The notes: generated from the letters alone by a model not told the origin. Counted from the stretch's first letter, positions 44,940-54,310 are shown. The stretch: 64,000 nt of DNA from Simplicispira hankyongi (GCF_003570885.1 NZ_QXJC01000003.1:744001-808000); one strand, 5' to 3'. Numbers and translations: made by a program.

Positions 44940-45815
44940 TCAGTGCGTCGTACTGGTGACTGGCTCGCTGCGAAATGTTGCCAGCGCGGCCACGGCACGT
45001 GGCCACAGCGTGGCGGAGAACTGCGGGCGAAAGAAACCAAAATGCCCGATGCGCCCTGCCCCTACCGCGTGCGGGTCAAGAATTTCCACGCGTGTGGGTG
45101 CCTGGCTGTAAAAGCCCGCCAGATGCTCGATGCCGCGCAGCGTCATCAGCTCGTCGTCCGCCAGTGCCAAGGAAAGAATCGGAAAGCCCACGGCCGCGTA
45201 GCGCCGCTCGGCCGCCGCGCCCTCGGCGCCCATGCCGTAGCGCGGATGCAGGCACCAGCGGCGCCACTGGCGTATGACGCCGGCGGGCAGGTCGCCGATC
45301 ATGCCCAGGCGTTTACCCGGAAAGTAGCCGCACAAGCGTGTTGCCACCGGTACGATCAGCCCCCACAAAAGCGGCGCCATGCGCCGCACGCGCGGCGCCG
45401 TGTCGCGCCAGTACCCACTGCCCGCCGCCACGCCCAGCATGCCGTCGATGGCCGAGGTGTCCGCCATCAGCCCCGGCAACTGCGCGCCCAGGCTGTGGCC
45501 GATGAGGTACATCGGCACCCCAGGCCGAGCGGCCTTCGCCGCTGCAACCACCGCTTCGTAGTCGTGCACCCAATCGGATATCGTCGCGCGCACGGCGCGC
45601 ATGGGCCCTTGCAGCGAATAGCCATGCCCCCGGTAGTCAAAGGTGGTGATGCGAAATCCCTGCCTCGCCAGCCACGCAGCAAACGCCGCATAAAAGTCCT
45701 GCCGAACCCCCATCGCCGCGCCAATCACGATGCTGGCGTGCACTTCCCCGTCTGGCTCGTAGACCCGCAGGGCCAGCGTGGTGTTTGCATCCACTCGCAG
45801 GGTTTCAGTTTTCAC
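44940..45815 (-). CDS. alpha/beta hydrolase
   Basis: A 291-residue hydrolase. The nucleophile elbow GHSLGAQ holds the Ser (near residue 107), preceded by TTFDYRGHGYSLQGP (near 57); the acid and His are expected in LALADDELMT and GRIGHFGFFRP. It belongs to the cluster of YheT-like or monoglyceride-lipase-like proteins with dual GH-x-x-H/HG motifs. Esters or thioesters are probable substrates; no specific one can be named. Confidence 0.85.
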   Translation of the reverse strand: MKTETLRVDANTTLALRVYEPDGEVHASIVIGAAMGVRQDFYAAFAAWLARQGFRITTFDYRGHGYSLQGPMRAVRATISDWVHDYEAVVAAAKAARPGVPMYLIGHSLGAQLPGLMADTSAIDGMLGVAAGSGYWRDTAPRVRRMAPLLWGLIVPVATRLCGYFPGKRLGMIGDLPAGVIRQWRRWCLHPRYGMGAEGAAAERRYAAVGFPILSLALADDELMTLRGIEHLAGFYSQAPTRVEILDPHAVGAGRIGHFGFFRPQFSATLWPRAVAALATFRSEPVTSTTH

Positions 45816-45863
45816 GCCATCTCCCCGAATGCCAGTCGAATGACCCCTTGTCTTCCCACCCCG

Positions 45864-45988
45864 CCCTCAAGGGTGTAGCGAGCGGGATGCGCTGCTAGGC
45901 GGACGGAGCACAGGAACCGGAACGTACTGAAGGTACGTGAGGATTCCGCGCACCGCCCAACGACGCAGATGGCCCGCTCGGTAGCCAA
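45864..45988. repeat. tandem foldable repeat, copy 1
   Basis: 125 bp, from CCCTCAAGGGTGTAGCGAGCG to CTCGGTAGCC. The ends pair (GAGCGGG with CCCGCTC), then TGCG/CGCA and GGCGG/CCGCC, and the centre is GGAACGTAC...GGTACGT with AGGAA/TTCC outside. It lies in the 3' region of the thiolase and before the alpha/beta hydrolase. Confidence 0.8.
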
Positions 45989-45996
45989 CCCTCCCA

Positions 45997-46120
45997 CCCT
46001 CAAGGGCGTAGCGAGCGGCTGTCAGGCTAGGCGGACGGAGCGCAGCAACCGGAACGTACTTCCTGTACGTGAGGATGGCGAGCACCGCCCAACGACGCAT
46101 GGCAGTCGCTCGGTAGCCAG
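45997..46120. repeat. tandem foldable repeat, copy 2
   Basis: 124 bp, about 80% identical to copy 1. The outer stem differs in sequence but still pairs (GAGCG/CGCTC, CTG/CAG), and the hairpin ACGTAC-TTCCT-GTACGT is intact. It ends at the thiolase stop codon. Confidence 0.8.
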
Positions 46121-47314
46121 CTAAACCGATTCGAAGATGCCGGCGGCGCCTTGGCCGGTGCCCACACACATGGTCACCATCCCGTACTTCAGCTTGTGCC
46201 GCTTGAGCGCATGCACCACCGTCGCCGCACGGATCGCCCCGGTCGCCCCCAGCGGATGCCCCAGCGCAATCGCGCCGCCCATCGGGTTGACCGTGGCCGG
46301 GTCCAGGCCCAGGGTGCGCACCACGGCCAACGACTGCGCGGCAAAGGCTTCGTTCAGCTCGTACCAGCCAATGTCTTCGTGCTTGAGGCCGGCGTAGCGC
46401 AGCGCGGCGGGAATCGCCTCGATCGGGCCGATGCCCATGAGCTCGGGCGGCACGCCGCGTGCGGCAAAGCTGACAAAGCGCGCCAGCGGGCTCAAGCCAA
46501 ACTGCTTGACCGCCTTCTCGCTGGCCAGAATCAAGGCGCCCGCACCGTCGCTCGTCTGCGAGCTGTTGCCGGCCGTGACGCTGCCCCGGGCGGCAAACAC
46601 GGGCCGCAGTTTGCCCAAGGCTTCGAGCGTGGTGTCGGGGCGCGGGCCTTCGTCCAGGCTCACGGTGCGCTTCTTGGTGATCACTTCGCCAGTGGCCAGG
46701 TCCGGCGTGCGCTCGGTGATCTCAAAAGGCGTGATTTCGTCGGTGAATTCGCCGGCCTGCTGGGCCTTGACCGCGCGCAGGTGCGATTCCAGCGCAAAAG
46801 CGTCCTGGTCTTCGCGCGACACCTTCCATTGCTGGGCCACCTTTTCGGCCGTCAGGCCCATGCCATAGGCGATGCCGACGTTCTCGTCGCGGGCAAACAC
46901 TTCGGGGTTGAACGAGGGCTTGTTGCCGCCCATGGGCACCATGCTCATCGATTCGGCGCCACCTGCGATCAGCACGTCGGCCTGGCCCACGCGGATGCGG
47001 TCGGCGGCCATCTGGATGGCGCTCACGCCCGAGGCGCAAAAGCGGTTGACCGTGATGCCGCCCACGGGGTGGTCAAAGACCAGGCCCATGGCGATACGGG
47101 CCATGTTCATGCCCTGCTCGCCCTCGGGGAACGAGCAGCCAATGATGGAATCCTCGATGGCCTTGGGGTCCAGCGTCGGCACCTGCAGCATGGCGCTGCG
47201 AATGGCGGCCACCAGCAGGTCGTCGGGACGGGTGTTCTTGAAGTAGCCACGGCCCGAGCGGCCAATGGGCATGCGCGTGGCGGCAACGATGTAGGCGTCT
47301 TGAACTTGTTTCAT
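46121..47314 (-). CDS. acetyl-CoA acyltransferase (FadA-like thiolase)
   Basis: A 397-residue thiolase with catalytic Cys in NRFCASGVSAIQMAADRI (near residue 93), [36 protein letters not shown] and the second Cys in MCVGTGQGAAGIFE. It performs the last step of beta-oxidation. Last gene of the operon after FadB-like and hydratase genes (64 bp gap). It ends against the tandem repeat. Confidence 0.95.
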   Translation of the reverse strand: MKQVQDAYIVAATRMPIGRSGRGYFKNTRPDDLLVAAIRSAMLQVPTLDPKAIEDSIIGCSFPEGEQGMNMARIAMGLVFDHPVGGITVNRFCASGVSAIQMAADRIRVGQADVLIAGGAESMSMVPMGGNKPSFNPEVFARDENVGIAYGMGLTAEKVAQQWKVSREDQDAFALESHLRAVKAQQAGEFTDEITPFEITERTPDLATGEVITKKRTVSLDEGPRPDTTLEALGKLRPVFAARGSVTAGNSSQTSDGAGALILASEKAVKQFGLSPLARFVSFAARGVPPELMGIGPIEAIPAALRYAGLKHEDIGWYELNEAFAAQSLAVVRTLGLDPATVNPMGGAIALGHPLGATGAIRAATVVHALKRHKLKYGMVTMCVGTGQGAAGIFESV

Positions 47315-47378
47315 GGGGAGAACCTCAGGGTAAGGGCTGCGACTTCGGGGCGGCAGCGCCTGTCAATGTGGATAGGAA

Positions 47379-48089
47379 TCAGGCTTTGGCGGCACCAAGG
47401 CGCATCCAGTCGGCCTTATCTTTTTCGATGGCGGCCGGCAACGCGCCCAGCACGCCAGCGCGCAGTCGCTGCTTGGTCGCGGTGAACGAAGCCGGGTGGG
47501 CTTTCTTCAGGCGGTCCACCTGCGCCTGCACGGCCGCAGCCAGTGCCTCGGGTGCGACGGCTTCGTCGAGCAAACCGGCCTGCACGGCAGCCGCTCCGCC
47601 ATAGGCCAGAGCGGTGCCCACCAGGTGCAGATGCGGTGTCGCCACGCGCTCGCGCAGAGCTTCGAGCGCGAAGTACGGCAGCGTCATGCCGATCAGCACC
47701 TCATTGGCCTGGAACGTCGCCCCTGCGTTCAAGCCGATGCGCACATCGGCGCACTGGAGCAGGAACAGTCCCATGGCCATCGCATGGCCCGAGCAAGCGG
47801 CAACCACCGGGTGCGGATACGACAGCAGCCGCTGGGCCAGTTGTGCGCCACCGGTGAGCATCTGGAACGTTGCCTGGGGGTCGCCGGCCTTGAACACCGA
47901 CAGGTCAAACCCGCCAGAAAAAACACCCGGTCGGCCGGTGAGCACCACGATGGCCTTGTCGGCCTCGGCCCGATCCAGCGCAGCATGGAGCGCGGCCTGC
48001 ATGGCCGGCCCCATGACGTTGGCCTTGCCGTCGTCCATGGTCAGCGTGGCCACACCGTCGGCAAAAGCGTAGGAAACCAAATCAGTCAT
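47379..48089 (-). CDS. enoyl-CoA hydratase family protein
   Basis: A 236-residue crotonase with GRPGVFSGGFDLSVFKAG near residue 60 and CSGHAMAMGLFLLQCADVRIGLNAGATFQANEVLIGMTLPYF near 100. It lacks the usual GAD motif and has GGFDL instead, as in the short crotonase-like proteins paired with FadB in Burkholderiales. ATG 48089 is the start supported by GGAGAGACAC; longer 48119 rejected. Gap of 26 bp to the FadB-like gene. Confidence 0.9.
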   Translation of the reverse strand: MTDLVSYAFADGVATLTMDDGKANVMGPAMQAALHAALDRAEADKAIVVLTGRPGVFSGGFDLSVFKAGDPQATFQMLTGGAQLAQRLLSYPHPVVAACSGHAMAMGLFLLQCADVRIGLNAGATFQANEVLIGMTLPYFALEALRERVATPHLHLVGTALAYGGAAAVQAGLLDEAVAPEALAAAVQAQVDRLKKAHPASFTATKQRLRAGVLGALPAAIEKDKADWMRLGAAKA

Positions 48090-48115
48090 GTGTCTCTCCA
48101 GGGGCGCGGCGGCGC

Positions 48116-50515
48116 TCAATTCCTTACGGGCTTGCCCGTGCTCAGCATGCCCAGAATCCGTTCCTGCGTTTTCGGGTGCTCGATCAGCGAGCAGAAGGCC
48201 TTGCGCTCCATGGCCATGAGGTATTCCTCGCTGACCAGCGCACCGGCATCTACGTCGCCGCCGCAGACCACACCCGCGATCAGGCTGGCAATGTGGAAGT
48301 CGTGCGCGCTGATGAAGCCGCCATCGCGCATATTGACCAACTGCGCCTTGATGGTGGCGATGCCGCTGCGGCCGGCCACGGGAAACAGGCGTTTGTGCGG
48401 CGCACGCCAGCCGCCCCGGGCCATGGCCTTGGCTTCGTTCAGCGCGACAAACAGCAGTTCGTCCTTGTGCGGCACGATGAGGTCACTGTCGAGCAGGTAG
48501 CCCAGCTTGCGCGATTCGAGCGCGCTGGTGCCCACCTTGGCCATGGCGGCGGCGGAGAAACCTTCGGTCAGGAAGGGCAGCACGTCCTTGGAGGTGGACT
48601 GCGCCATGTTTTCCGCGGCACGGCGGGCGATGTAGGTCAGGCCGCCGGCACCAGGCACCAGGCCCACGCCCACTTCCACCAGACCAATGTAGCTCTCCAT
48701 GTGCGCCACGCGGCGGGCCGAATGCACGGCCAGCTCGCAGCCGCCGCCTAGCGCCAGGCCCCGGATGGCCGAGACCACGGGCACGTTGGCGTAGCGGATG
48801 CGCAGCATGGTGTTCTGCAGCTCCTGCTCAGCACCTTCGATGGCACTGACACCCGCAACCATGAACGCGGGCAGCATGGCCTGCAGGTCGGCGCCGGCGC
48901 TGAAGGGCTCGTCGCCCGACCAGACCACCACGGCCTGGTAGTCTTTCTCGGCGATGTCCACCGCCAACGCCAGGCCCTCGGCCACATCGGGGCTGATGGC
49001 GTGCATCTTGGTCTTGATGCTGGCAATGACGACTTCGTCGTCCAGCGTCCACAGGCGGATGGCGTCGTCTTCGTGCAGCGTCTTGCCGGCCGTCTTGTAA
49101 TCGGGCAGGGCCTCGCCCAGAAGTTTTTCAGGAAAATACTGCTTTTCGTAGACAGGCAAAGCGCGGCGCGCTACAAATTTATTAGCAGATGCGCTCCATG
49201 AGCCTTGCGCGGTGTGCACGCCACCGGCCTCGGCCACGGGGCCCTTGAAGACCCACTCGGGCAGCGGCGCCTTGGAGAGTGCCTTGCCGGCGTCGATGTC
49301 TTCCTGGATCATCTTCGCCACTTCGAGCCAGCCCGCCTCTTGCCACAGCTCGAAGGGGCCCTGTTTCATGCCGAAGCCCCAGCGCATGGCCTGGTCGATG
49401 TCGCGCGCGTTGTCGGCAATCGTGGCCAAGTGCACGGCGGCGTAGTGGAAGCTGTTGCGCAGAATGGCCCACAGGAACTGGCCCTGCGCGCCTTCGGCAT
49501 GGCGCAGGAGTTTCAGGCGTTCGGCGGCGGGCTTCTTGAGCATGCGCCCGTACACCTCGTCGGCCTTCTGGCCGCCGGGCACGTACTCTTCGCCTGCCAG
49601 GTCGAAGCGCAGCACATCGCGGCCGACCTTTTTGTAGAAGCCGGCCTTGGTCTTCTGGCCCAGGTTGCCCAGGTCGAGCAACTTTTGCAGGACGGCAGGG
49701 GTGCCGAAGCTTTCATAAAACGGATCGGTTTCAAGGCTCAGGTTGTCCTGCAGCGTCTTGATGACGTGCGTCATCGTGTCCAGCCCCACCACGTCGGCGG
49801 TGCGGAAGGTGCCACTGCTGGCACGGCCGAGCTTCTTGCCGGTGAGGTCGTCCACCACATCGAAGGTCAGGCCAAAGTTCTCGACTTCCTTCATGGTCGC
49901 CAACATGCCGGCAATGCCGACGCGGTTGGCCACGAAGTTGGGCGTGTCGTGCGCGCGCACCACGCCCTTGCCCAGGCCGCTGGTCACAAAGGCTTCGAGC
50001 TGGTCGAGCACTTCGGGGGCGGTGGTGGGGGTGTTGATCAGCTCCACCAGCGTCATGTAGCGCGGCGGGTTGAAGAAGTGGATGCCGCAAAAGCGCGGCT
50101 GGATAGCGGAGGGCAGCGCCTCGGAGAGCTTGGTGATCGACAGGCCCGAGGTGTTGGATGCGACGATGGCGTTGGGATTGACGAAGGGTGCGATCTTTTT
50201 GTACAGATCGAGCTTCCAGTCCATGCGCTCGGCGATCGCCTCGATGATGAGGTCGCAGTCACGCAGTTGCTCCAGGTGCTCTTCGTAGTTGGCCTGGCCG
50301 ATCAGCGCGGCGTCGTCCGCCACGCCCAGCGGCGAGGGTTTGAGTTTCTTCAGGCCTTCAACGGCCCTCATCACGATACCGTTCTTCGGGCCTTCTTTTG
50401 CCGGCAGATCGAACAGCACCACCGGCACCTTGACGTTGACCAGGTGCGCGGCAATCTGCGCGCCCATCACACCTGCGCCGAGCACTGCGACTTTCTTCAC
50501 TTGAAATCTAGACAT
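48116..50515 (-). CDS. 3-hydroxyacyl-CoA dehydrogenase / enoyl-CoA hydratase, FadB-like (dehydrogenase first)
   Basis: A 799-residue enzyme with reversed order: NAD domain first (VAVLGAGVMGAQIAAHL near residues 7-23; SNTSGLSI; GIHFFNPPRYMTLVELI with catalytic His), then a crotonase domain about 500-720 (PFSAGADLQAML, GLALGGGCELAVHS). This order is the FadB-type of Burkholderiales. ATG 50515 (MSRFQVKKVAVLG) follows GGAGAACAATC; 50542 is an upstream alternative. A stretch near 49140-49190 is A+T-richer than the rest. Confidence 0.95.
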   Translation of the reverse strand: MSRFQVKKVAVLGAGVMGAQIAAHLVNVKVPVVLFDLPAKEGPKNGIVMRAVEGLKKLKPSPLGVADDAALIGQANYEEHLEQLRDCDLIIEAIAERMDWKLDLYKKIAPFVNPNAIVASNTSGLSITKLSEALPSAIQPRFCGIHFFNPPRYMTLVELINTPTTAPEVLDQLEAFVTSGLGKGVVRAHDTPNFVANRVGIAGMLATMKEVENFGLTFDVVDDLTGKKLGRASSGTFRTADVVGLDTMTHVIKTLQDNLSLETDPFYESFGTPAVLQKLLDLGNLGQKTKAGFYKKVGRDVLRFDLAGEEYVPGGQKADEVYGRMLKKPAAERLKLLRHAEGAQGQFLWAILRNSFHYAAVHLATIADNARDIDQAMRWGFGMKQGPFELWQEAGWLEVAKMIQEDIDAGKALSKAPLPEWVFKGPVAEAGGVHTAQGSWSASANKFVARRALPVYEKQYFPEKLLGEALPDYKTAGKTLHEDDAIRLWTLDDEVVIASIKTKMHAISPDVAEGLALAVDIAEKDYQAVVVWSGDEPFSAGADLQAMLPAFMVAGVSAIEGAEQELQNTMLRIRYANVPVVSAIRGLALGGGCELAVHSARRVAHMESYIGLVEVGVGLVPGAGGLTYIARRAAENMAQSTSKDVLPFLTEGFSAAAMAKVGTSALESRKLGYLLDSDLIVPHKDELLFVALNEAKAMARGGWRAPHKRLFPVAGRSGIATIKAQLVNMRDGGFISAHDFHIASLIAGVVCGGDVDAGALVSEEYLMAMERKAFCSLIEHPKTQERILGMLSTGKPVRN

Positions 50516-50595
50516 TGATTGTTCTCCGTGGAGCCCGTTCAAGCCGGGCCTCCGTTGTCAGACACCCCGCGACTGGCGCCGGGCAGACAGGGGGG

Positions 50596-51033
50596 TTACT
50601 GGATGCGAATCCAGGTTTGCGTGCGGCCAAAGGGACCGATGGAGCCGCGCACCTGAAGCTTCTTGCCGCCTTCGATGGGCGTCATGCGCAGGGTGTAGTT
50701 GCGGCCGTTCTCGGGGTCGAGAATCTTGCCGTCCTCCCAGACCTCCTTGCCCTCGGCCTTTTTGGCGTTGCGGATGATCTCCAGCCCCAGCAGCGGCTTG
50801 TCCTTGCGGTCGTCGCTGCACTCGGTGCACAGGTCGCCTGGCTTGGCATCCTTGAGCAGGCGCTTTTCCAGCACACCGTTCAGCGTGCCGTTGCCGGTGT
50901 CCTTGATGCGGATTTCCGCCTTGGCCTCGCCGGTCTTGTCGTCGATGTTGCGCCACAGGCCCTCAGGGGTCATCTGGGCCAGAGCCGGGGCGGCAAGCAC
51001 TACCAAACCGATAGCTGTCAACGCTTTGTTCAT
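50596..51033 (-). CDS. DUF2147 secreted protein
   Basis: A 145-residue protein with a Sec signal (MNKALTAIGLVVLAAPALAQ) and the DUF2147 pattern EGLWRNIDDKTGEAKAEIRI, LEIIRNAKKAEGKEVWEDGKILDPENGRNYTLRMTP. Two Cys (LCTECSD) lie near residue 63-66. Periplasmic lipid-binding-like fold in homologues; role unknown. Between fadE and fadB (44 and 80 bp), so likely in the operon. Confidence 0.88.
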   Translation of the reverse strand: MNKALTAIGLVVLAAPALAQMTPEGLWRNIDDKTGEAKAEIRIKDTGNGTLNGVLEKRLLKDAKPGDLCTECSDDRKDKPLLGLEIIRNAKKAEGKEVWEDGKILDPENGRNYTLRMTPIEGGKKLQVRGSIGPFGRTQTWIRIQ

Positions 51034-51077
51034 GGGCGCTCCTGGGTCAAAAGGGGTTGAAAATCCGCACCGCGCAC

Positions 51078-52874
51078 TCAGGCCAGCGCCAGATCGGTCT
51101 CCATCAGCGGCTTGGCACCCGCGCGCGCGGTGCGCATCAGGGTAGCGGTCTCGGGGAACAGCTTGGCGAAGTAAAAGCGCGCGGTCTGCAGCTTGGCACC
51201 GTAGAAGGGGTCGGTGTTGCCGGCGGCGATCTGGCGCAGCGCCACCTGGGCCATGCGGGCGAAGAAGTAGCCAAACACCAGGTGGCCGGCGACGCGCAGG
51301 TAGTCCACGGCGGCGGCGCCGACTTCGTCGGGGTTCTGCATGCCACGGAAGCCCAGCTCGGTGGTGAACTTGGTCATCTGGTCGGCGAGGTAGGCCACCG
51401 GGTTGATGAACTCGGCCATCTTCTCGTTCACGCCCTCTTCCTGCACCAGCGCACCGACCAATTTGCCGAACTTCTTCAGCGTGGCGCCGTTGTTGCCGAG
51501 AATCTTGCGGCCCAGCAGGTCCAGCGACTGGATGGTGTTGGTGCCTTCGTAGATCATGTTGATGCGCGCGTCGCGCACGAACTGCTCCATGCCCCATTCC
51601 TTGATGTAGCCGTGGCCGCCGAAGACCTGCTGGCACATCACCGTGGCGTCAAAACCGTTGTCGGTGATGAAGGCCTTCACGATGGGCGTCAGCAGCGCGA
51701 GCATTTCGCCCGAGTCCTTGCGCACCTTCTCGTCGGCGTGGTGCAGCTCCTTGTCGAGCAGCATGGCGCAGAAGATCGAGAGCGCACGGCCGCCTTCGGC
51801 GTAGGCCTTGGCCGTGAGCAGCATCTTGCGCACGTCGGGGTGCACGATGATGGGGTCGGCGGGTTTGTCCTTGGCTTTGGTGCCCGAAAGACTGCGCATC
51901 TGGATGCGGTCCTTGGCGTAGGCGAGCGCATTTTGGTAGGCCACTTCGGTCAGGCCGAGGGACTGGTTGCCCACGCCCAGGCGGGCGGCGTTCATCATGA
52001 CGAACATGGCTGCCAGGCCCTTGTTGGGCTGGCCCACCAGGCTGCCAATGGCGCCGTCGATGTTGATCTGCGCCGTGGCATTGCCGTGAATGCCCATCTT
52101 GTGCTCCAGCGCGCCGCAGAAAATCGGGTTGCGCTCGCCCAAGCTGCCATCGGCATTCACCTTGAACTTCGGGACAGCAAACAGGCTGATGCCCTTGCTG
52201 CCCACCGGCGCATCGGGCAGACGCGCAAGCACCAGGTGGACGATGTTTTCCGTCATGCCGTGCTCACCGGCGCTGATGAAAATCTTGTTGCCGGTGATCT
52301 TGTAGGAACCGTCGGCCTGCGGCTCGGCCTTGGTGCGCAGCAGGCCCAGGTCGGTGCCGCAGTGCGGCTCGGTCAGGCACATGGTGCCGGTCCACTCGCC
52401 GCTGGTGAGCTTGGGCAGGTAGATTTTCTTCTGCTCGTCGGTGCCGTGCGCGTGCAGGCACTCATAAGCGCCATGCGAGAGGCCGGGGTACATGGTCCAG
52501 GCCTGGTTGGCCGAGTTCATCATCTCGTACATGCACTGGTTGAGCACGAACGGCAGGCCCTGGCCGCCGTATTCGGTGTCGCAGGAGAGTGCCGGCCAGC
52601 CCCCTTCGACGTACTTGGTGTAGGCGTCCTTGAAGCCCGTGGGGGTCTTGACTTCGTGCGTGGCCTTGTCGAGCGTGCAGCCCTCGGTGTCGCCGCTGAT
52701 GTTGAGGGGGAAGATCACGTCGGTGGCGAACTTGCCCCCTTCCTCGATCACCGCGTTGATGGTGTCGGCATCCACTTCCGCGTGCGGCGGCAGGTTCTTG
52801 AATTCGTCGACAACGTTGAACACCTCGTGCATGACGAATTGCATGTCGCGCAGGGGCGGCGTGTAGGTAGGCAT
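51078..52874 (-). CDS. acyl-CoA dehydrogenase, FadE-like long form
   Basis: A 598-residue acyl-CoA dehydrogenase with an extra C-terminal domain of the AidB/DmdC type. Landmarks: CLTEPHCGTDLGLLRTKAEP, GNKIFISAGEHGMTENIVHLVLARLP, QVFGGHGYIKEWGMEQFVRDARINMIYEGTNTIQSLDLLGRKIL (containing the catalytic base region). The initial YTPPLRDMQFVMHEVFNV is characteristic of the group. It follows the TetR gene at 15 bp. Confidence 0.95.
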   Translation of the reverse strand: MPTYTPPLRDMQFVMHEVFNVVDEFKNLPPHAEVDADTINAVIEEGGKFATDVIFPLNISGDTEGCTLDKATHEVKTPTGFKDAYTKYVEGGWPALSCDTEYGGQGLPFVLNQCMYEMMNSANQAWTMYPGLSHGAYECLHAHGTDEQKKIYLPKLTSGEWTGTMCLTEPHCGTDLGLLRTKAEPQADGSYKITGNKIFISAGEHGMTENIVHLVLARLPDAPVGSKGISLFAVPKFKVNADGSLGERNPIFCGALEHKMGIHGNATAQINIDGAIGSLVGQPNKGLAAMFVMMNAARLGVGNQSLGLTEVAYQNALAYAKDRIQMRSLSGTKAKDKPADPIIVHPDVRKMLLTAKAYAEGGRALSIFCAMLLDKELHHADEKVRKDSGEMLALLTPIVKAFITDNGFDATVMCQQVFGGHGYIKEWGMEQFVRDARINMIYEGTNTIQSLDLLGRKILGNNGATLKKFGKLVGALVQEEGVNEKMAEFINPVAYLADQMTKFTTELGFRGMQNPDEVGAAAVDYLRVAGHLVFGYFFARMAQVALRQIAAGNTDPFYGAKLQTARFYFAKLFPETATLMRTARAGAKPLMETDLALA

Positions 52875-52889
52875 GTTGGCTCCTTGGGT

Positions 52890-53588
52890 TTACTTGTGGG
52901 TGGCAGAGGCGCCCGGCGTCGGCGCGGGGGCCGAGAAGCGGGCAAGAATGTTGTCAAAACCGGTGAGCGCCCGGCCAAGCGAGCCGGGGTTCTTCAGAAA
53001 ACGTGCTTCGTAGTGCAGCGCCAGGATCAGGCCGTGGATTTCGAAAAGCATCTGGTCTTCGTTCACGTCGGCAAGCAGTTCGCCGCATTCCTTGGCCTGG
53101 ACGATGGCGCGGCGCATGGCGCTGTGCCAGGTCATGACCGACTCGACCAGCGCATCGCGCACGGGGCCCGGGCGGTCGTCGAACTCAATGGCGCCGCTGA
53201 TGTAGATGCAGCCAGAATCGATTTCCACCGAGGTGCGCTGCATCCAATTGGCAAACAGCGCACGCAACCGTGCGACACCGCGCGGCGCCGACAGCGCAGG
53301 GTAGAAAACTTCCTGCTCAAAGCAGTGGTGGTATTCGCGTACCACGGAAATCTGCAGTTCTTCGCGCGAGCCGAAGTGGGCGAACACGCCCGACTTGCTC
53401 ATGCCCATGAGCTCGGCGAGCGCGCCAATCGACAGGCCTTCCAGCCCGATGTGGGTCGCCAGGCCCAAGGCCGCCTCGACGATGGCGGCCTTGGTCTGCT
53501 GCCCTTTTTGCAAAACGCGCGAGCCTGTGGCGCGCGGGCGTGGCGTGCGGGCAATGGGAGTGGTGGACGAAGCAGAAGGCATGGCCAT
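52890..53588 (-). CDS. TetR-family regulator of the beta-oxidation operon
   Basis: A 232-residue TetR protein: helix-turn-helix AAIVEAALGLATHIGLEGLSIGALAELMGMSKSGVFAHFGSREELQ near residues 34-80 and an alpha-helical ligand domain. An acyl-CoA ligand is likely by context. ATG 53588 begins right after the palindrome TAGAACGATCGTTCG, so the gene is autoregulated. First gene of the operon with fadE (15 bp gap). Alternative start MPSAS at 53582 is possible. Confidence 0.9.
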   Translation of the reverse strand: MAMPSASSTTPIARTPRPRATGSRVLQKGQQTKAAIVEAALGLATHIGLEGLSIGALAELMGMSKSGVFAHFGSREELQISVVREYHHCFEQEVFYPALSAPRGVARLRALFANWMQRTSVEIDSGCIYISGAIEFDDRPGPVRDALVESVMTWHSAMRRAIVQAKECGELLADVNEDQMLFEIHGLILALHYEARFLKNPGSLGRALTGFDNILARFSAPAPTPGASATHK

Positions 53589-53596
53589 AGAAAAAC

Positions 53597-53608
53597 GAAC
53601 GATCGTTC
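53597..53608. promoter_or_regulatory. TetR operator of the beta-oxidation operon
   Basis: GAACGATCGTTC, a perfect 12-bp palindrome in context CGAACGATCGTTCTA, eight bases before the ATG of the TetR gene. Confidence 0.7.
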
Positions 53609-53680
53609 TATTCTGCAGCAAATTCTGACTGTGGTCACCTCCCCTTTAAAAAATAGAGGCGCGCACCCAAAAAAAGTAGG

Positions 53681-54310
53681 TCAGAGCATGTGGGCCAGGC
53701 AGGCATCGAGCTGCTCTGTCGGCAAGCGCCGAAACTGCGAGCGTGCAAAACGCTGCAAGCGGCCCTGGCAAAAGGCGATAAGGGTGCTGGCCGCGACCTG
53801 GGCATCGGCCGTAGGCGCGGCCGAGCCGCCCTGCTGCGCCGCTTCGCGCAGGCATTGGCGCAGTTGCGACTCCAGGCGCTCAAAGCATTGGCCGGCACGC
53901 GCTTGCAGGCGCTCGTGCTCCAGCAGCAGCGCATCGCCCGCCAGAACCTTCGCCAGGCCTGGGTTGCGCTCGCAAAATTGCAGCAGCAAGGTGACGATGC
54001 GCATAGCCTTGGACGCGGGCGGCTCGCCCTCTGCGGCAGCGATCTGGGCACTGCGGGTAAACAGCGCCTCTTCGATGAAATCGAGCAGCGCATCGAACAT
54101 CTGCGCCTTGCTGGCGAAATGCCGGTACAGCGCCGCCTCGCTGACCGACAGGCGCGCCGCCAAGGCTGCCGTGGTGATGCGTTCGGCACCCGGCGCCTCC
54201 AGCATAGCGGCAAGCGCTTGAAGAATCTGCGCGCGCCGCTCACCGGGTTGGGGGCGGCGCTTGGGTGCAGCGGCGGCGGACTCGGGGGTATCGATCGGCA
54301 TGGGGCTCAT
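53681..54310 (-). CDS. slmA: nucleoid occlusion factor SlmA
   Basis: A 209-residue TetR-fold protein that matches SlmA: RRAQILQALAAMLEAPGAERITTAALAARLSVSEAALYRHFASKAQMFDALLDFIEEALFTR, then LLLQFCERNPGLAKVLAGDALLLEHERLQAR and ending AHML. It blocks FtsZ ring assembly over the nucleoid. Start overlaps the histidine kinase stop by four bases (ATGA). ATG 54301 is an alternative. Confidence 0.9.
   Translation of the reverse strand: MSPMPIDTPESAAAAPKRRPQPGERRAQILQALAAMLEAPGAERITTAALAARLSVSEAALYRHFASKAQMFDALLDFIEEALFTRSAQIAAAEGEPPASKAMRIVTLLLQFCERNPGLAKVLAGDALLLEHERLQARAGQCFERLESQLRQCLREAAQQGGSAAPTADAQVAASTLIAFCQGRLQRFARSQFRRLPTEQLDACLAHML

Noticed and set aside
49125-49200. A+T-richer patch inside the FadB-like gene that might be another family A repeat
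   Set aside because: Only scattered short matches (AAATTT, AGCGCG, TTAGCAG) and no recognisable palindromic core; the protein sequence across it looks normal.
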